Source: an uncultured delta proteobacterium
GTDB taxonomy: Bacteria > Myxococcota_A > Bradymonadia > REDH01
Direction: 5' to 3'
DNA length: 17,495 nucleotides
NCBI GenBank assembly: GCA_903873545.1
Contig: CAIQPA010000426.1
Coordinates: 1-17,495, forward strand
The notes below the pieces were generated by a model. That model saw nothing but the letters and a program-made list of their open reading frames with translations. It was not told where the DNA came from and ran no database searches. Position numbers and translations under genes: made by a program. Below, one piece after another: positions 14,816-17,495 of this stretch (position 1 is its first letter; every line of letters starts with the position of its first letter).

Positions 14816-15835
14816 ATGAAGGTTGGGTTTGAACTGCTCGCGGAGCTGGTGAACATCGAGAGTACGACGGGGGGCGAGGCTGCCTATCTGCGCTACCTCG
14901 AGGAGCTGTTTGTAGGGCTAGGCTGGCAGGTTGAGCGGCAGGAGGTCGCGGAGAACCGCTGGAATCTCTGGGTGCGGCGTTCGCCCTCCCCGCGCATCAC
15001 CTTCTGCACCCATGTAGATACAGTGCCTCCGCACGTCCCGGCGACGCTGCGGGGCGACACGCTGCATGGCCGTGGCGCCTGCGACACGAAGGGGGTGCTG
15101 CTCGCGATGGTCGAGGCGGTGCTCGGGCTGCCGGATGAGGTGCAGCAGCAGTGCGGCTTCGTCTGGGTGGTGGGCGAAGAGGTCGACCACATTGGGGCGA
15201 GCGTGGCGGGCGCGGAGCCGCTCTGGACTTCGGAATGGATGGTGATGGGCGAGCCGACGCAGAACCGGCTTGCGACCGGGCAGCGGGGCATCTTGAAGAT
15301 TTCCATCGAGACGACGGGCCAGGCGGGCCACTCGGCCTTCGAAGAGGCCGGTCACTCGGCGGTGGATCCGATGCTCGATATCCTCTCTGCGCTGCGCGGA
15401 CCCGGCTGGCCCTCGGACCCGCTGCTAGGCGCGACCAGGTTCAACATCGGCCTGCTGCAGGCGGGCGTTGCGGCGAATGTTTATGCGCCGAGCGCGACGG
15501 CAGAGCTTCTGTTTCGGGCGGTGTCGGATCCCGATGCGTTGCTGGAGGAGGTGGAGCGTCGGGTGGCGGGGCGGGCGACGGTGCGGCTGCTCGCGAGCAA
15601 CCCGCCGGTGAAGCTGGCCTACTGGCCCGACCTACCGACGGATGTTGTACCGTTCAACACAGACGCGCCCTACATGAGCCACCTCTGCCCGGTGACGCTG
15701 GTGGGGCCCGGTGACATTCGGACGGCGCACAGCGAGCATGAGCACCTTCGGCGCGACGACTACGAGGCGGGGGTGCTGCTCTACCGCTCGCTGGTAACGC
15801 GCTGGCTTGGCGGCGATCGGCCGCGGCTCGGGTAG
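14816..15835 (+). CDS. M20-family metallopeptidase (ArgE/DapE/CPG2-like zinc amidohydrolase)
   Basis: The product is a 339-residue predicted cytoplasmic di-zinc hydrolase acting on amide or peptide bonds. All expected metal and catalytic residues are visible: H66-x-D68 in CTHVDTVP, D90 in GRGACDTKG, the E121-E122 pair in VVGEEVDHIGA, the acidic ligand E146 in MGEPT, and H305 in GPGDIRTAHSEHE (297-309). GQAGHSAFEEAGHSA (168-182) marks the start of the dimerisation domain, which runs to about 255. The length is slightly short for ArgE or DapE (about 375-400) because the dimerisation domain is compact. Resemblance to acetylornithine or LysW-type deacetylases is possible, but the exact substrate cannot be assigned. 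ATG 14816 has GAGG 11 nt upstream, and the gene is 8 bp after gluQ. No arginine or lysine biosynthesis genes flank it, so the link to gluQ looks positional. Confidence 0.9.
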   Translation: MKVGFELLAELVNIESTTGGEAAYLRYLEELFVGLGWQVERQEVAENRWNLWVRRSPSPRITFCTHVDTVPPHVPATLRGDTLHGRGACDTKGVLLAMVEAVLGLPDEVQQQCGFVWVVGEEVDHIGASVAGAEPLWTSEWMVMGEPTQNRLATGQRGILKISIETTGQAGHSAFEEAGHSAVDPMLDILSALRGPGWPSDPLLGATRFNIGLLQAGVAANVYAPSATAELLFRAVSDPDALLEEVERRVAGRATVRLLASNPPVKLAYWPDLPTDVVPFNTDAPYMSHLCPVTLVGPGDIRTAHSEHEHLRRDDYEAGVLLYRSLVTRWLGGDRPRLG

Positions 15836-15959
15836 GAAATCGCGGTCTGGCGGAGGTGGACGCAGGGGTCGCGGAAGCCGCCGTTCGTCTTGTCTCTCAG
15901 GCCACCTTTCGGCTAGGGGTGGGCGGGCATCCTTGCGCCTTCATTTCCGAGTCAACTTT

Positions 15960-17495
15960 ATGGCGAGCACCATCGTGAAGCGTCTCATCCTCCTTGCATC
16001 TCTTGTCGTCTCTTTCGCCTTTGCCTCGCAGGCCTCTGCCCAGCGGGTCATTCTGGTCGATGAGAGCAACGAGGCCACGCCGCAGGTCGAAGCCCGCGCC
16101 GCCTTGGGCCTGCTCGGCATCTCGACCGAGGCTGCAAACTTCACCTATGCGGCGACGACGGGCGATTTTGTGACGGGCTACGGGCCCACGGGGGCGTCGC
16201 GGAACAGCTGGGACCTGATGATTGTAGAGCTCCACCGGAGCCCGATCACCTCGGTTACCGCCAACATCATCCTTGATCACCTTGCGGCTGGCCGCCCGAT
16301 TATCTTCTCGGCGCCCTCCCTTTACCAGCCGTCATCGAGCTCGCTGTTCGCCGTGTCGCAGAGCCTCCAGGCGGCGATGGGTCTGACCTGCACCGCATCG
16401 CTTTCGGCGGGACAGGCGGTCACTTCGGCGCCGTCGAATGGCGTTGACCTCTTCAACTACCCCGACACGACCAACCGCATCGTCTCGCCGATGACGGGCG
16501 TTCGCGCCGGCACGACCGATTTTGGCGATGTTTGTAACTTCGCCACCGGTGCGCCAGCAGGGGGCCGCATCTTTGGTCGTCTCGGAGCCAGCGCCACAAC
16601 GGGCAACCCCGCCATCCTCTTCCCCGCGAGCAAGAAGGTGCTCTGGCACGCGCTGGTCGGCAACGCGATGGCGCTCTATGACAACGATGCCGACGGCGTC
16701 ACCGACCTGACGGAGTACTACCGCAACGCGATCCAGTTCATCCTCGATGAGCAGGTGGGCCGCGTGGTCACGGTGGGTGACACCGACTTTGCCGCCGCCA
16801 GCGCCTACGCGACCTCGCTTGGCGTGAGCGCGACGCCGGTCACCGATTTCGACCGGCTCGACTACATCGTCGCGCGCGGCAACTTCGACACGCTGTTCGT
16901 AGAGTACCGCGACCTGACGGCTGCGCCGGACCGGCTCGAGAACGCCATCATCAACGCGCGCGCCGGAGGCAAGCAGGTGCTCTTCTTCTCGTCGGATTTC
17001 GATGGAGCGCCGGCTTGGGCAACGCGCCTTGGATTCGCCGTGGAGTCGGGCGACCATGCGGGTGCCTCGGTCGTTCGCGGCACCGCTGGGTTCGAGCGCC
17101 GGCTCTTCCAGCAGCCCAACTTTGTGGACTCGATTGCGCTGACGGGCACGGAGCGGGCGGACGGCAACGACATTGTCTCGGCGATTCCGGACGGCCTCGT
17201 GAGCCTTGGCCAGTTCGAAGGCGGTGGCAGCTCGCTCCTCGGCTCGCTCAACGGCGACCTGGTGGTCGGCGCCTTTGTCGCCTCGGAGTATGGACAGGCC
17301 GACACCGATGGCGACGGCAAGCAGGAGATGACCGCGCTGCTGTCGAACGCTGTCGACTTCGCGAAGCATGCCGGCCCCGTCGCGCTGCTCATCTCGGACG
17401 ATTTCCGCACCAGCTCTCCGCTTGAGGCGGCCGCCGCAAAGGCGGGCTACCTGCCGGTGCGCGAGATTGAGGCTGACGCCGTGCTCGATGTCTTC
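15960..17495 (+). CDS. Secreted multi-domain repeat protein with Asp-rich calcium-type loops, 3'-truncated by the window
   Basis: This is an open frame of 512 codons with no stop before the window ends. It starts at ATG 15960, 124 bp after the peptidase gene; the ribosome binding site is poor (CGAG at 15948-15951). Residues 1-27 are a clear Sec signal peptide (KR, a hydrophobic stretch, then SQASA before Gln28). The mature part is built from tandem modules. Module 1 (about 28-265) and module 2 (about 267-471) share the same order: a 'R-V-h-h-V' strand, a helix ending 'LG(I/V)S', 'D-x-h-h-V-E', a helix leading to 'A-G-(R/K)-x-(I/V)-h-F-S', a long middle, then an Asp-rich loop and a closing helix. 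Module 3 starts at about 472 (GPVALLISDD). The loops are DNDADGVTDLTE (241-252), a good EF-hand-like loop, and DTDGDGKQE (448-456). The fold resembles GATase/ThuA-like Rossmann modules without catalytic residues. The gene family is not recognised. A surface, adhesive or cargo role is inference. Confidence 0.8.
   Translation, partial: MASTIVKRLILLASLVVSFAFASQASAQRVILVDESNEATPQVEARAALGLLGISTEAANFTYAATTGDFVTGYGPTGASRNSWDLMIVELHRSPITSVTANIILDHLAAGRPIIFSAPSLYQPSSSSLFAVSQSLQAAMGLTCTASLSAGQAVTSAPSNGVDLFNYPDTTNRIVSPMTGVRAGTTDFGDVCNFATGAPAGGRIFGRLGASATTGNPAILFPASKKVLWHALVGNAMALYDNDADGVTDLTEYYRNAIQFILDEQVGRVVTVGDTDFAAASAYATSLGVSATPVTDFDRLDYIVARGNFDTLFVEYRDLTAAPDRLENAIINARAGGKQVLFFSSDFDGAPAWATRLGFAVESGDHAGASVVRGTAGFERRLFQQPNFVDSIALTGTERADGNDIVSAIPDGLVSLGQFEGGGSSLLGSLNGDLVVGAFVASEYGQADTDGDGKQEMTALLSNAVDFAKHAGPVALLISDDFRTSSPLEAAAAKAGYLPVREIEADAVLDVF

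Noticed and set aside
15836..15959. Search for a terminator or promoter between the peptidase gene and the secreted repeat protein
   Set aside because: Only a short GGCGG...CCGCC pairing with a long loop and a poor TTGTCT/TAGGGG promoter match are visible. Neither is good enough to annotate.
16332..17369. A 345-codon minus-strand open frame near the right end
   Set aside because: The plus-strand frame through the same region is open for 512 codons, starts with a good signal peptide and contains internal repeats. The antisense product is Arg-rich and featureless.

Overview
The window is about 17.5 kb of dense, GC-rich bacterial DNA. It reads as the chromosome of a Gram-negative organism: it encodes a TolC-type outer-membrane channel, an MlaC-type periplasmic lipid carrier, Sec signal peptides and a glutamyl-Q tRNA(Asp) synthetase. 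FHA-domain regulators and a secreted repeat protein would fit a deltaproteobacterial-type lineage such as Myxococcota or relatives. That placement is inference only; no marker in the window proves it. I see no insertion sequence, prophage, CRISPR array, tRNA or rRNA.

Region 1 (3-6041, + strand) is a five-gene peptide/dipeptide ABC importer operon: a 5'-truncated solute-binding protein, two permeases and two ATPases. The permease and ATPase genes sit 4 bp apart or overlap by 4 bases. The ATPases look standard. Both permeases are enlarged: the OppB-type protein carries about 260 extra residues in its first periplasmic loop, and the OppC-type protein carries an added segment with two extra predicted membrane helices.

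Region 2 (6140-9659, + strand) is a two-gene FHA cassette. The first gene fuses an FHA domain to a CpaF/TadA-like secretion-ATPase domain that has lost its Walker A motif and other catalytic motifs, so it looks like a pseudo-ATPase. The second, 4 bp downstream, has two FHA domains, one membrane helix and a TPR-like extracytoplasmic part. Together they look like a phosphothreonine-reading signalling or scaffold module of unknown role. It is the best candidate here for an undescribed system. An imperfect hairpin covers the likely ribosome binding site of the first gene.

Region 3 (9656-13528, - strand) is an apparent operon rpsA (ribosomal protein S1) - TolC-family outer-membrane protein - MlaC-family lipid-binding protein. 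Its last gene meets the second FHA gene tail to tail, and the two stop codons overlap in one CTAG.

Region 4 (13529-15835) holds a divergent 298-bp regulatory gap, then gluQ and a tightly linked M20-family metallopeptidase gene on the + strand.

Region 5 (15960 to the end, + strand) is the start of a large secreted protein that runs off the window. It has a signal peptide and at least two complete copies, plus the start of a third, of a roughly 200-240-residue Rossmann/GATase-like module. Each complete copy carries an Asp-rich calcium-type loop near its end.
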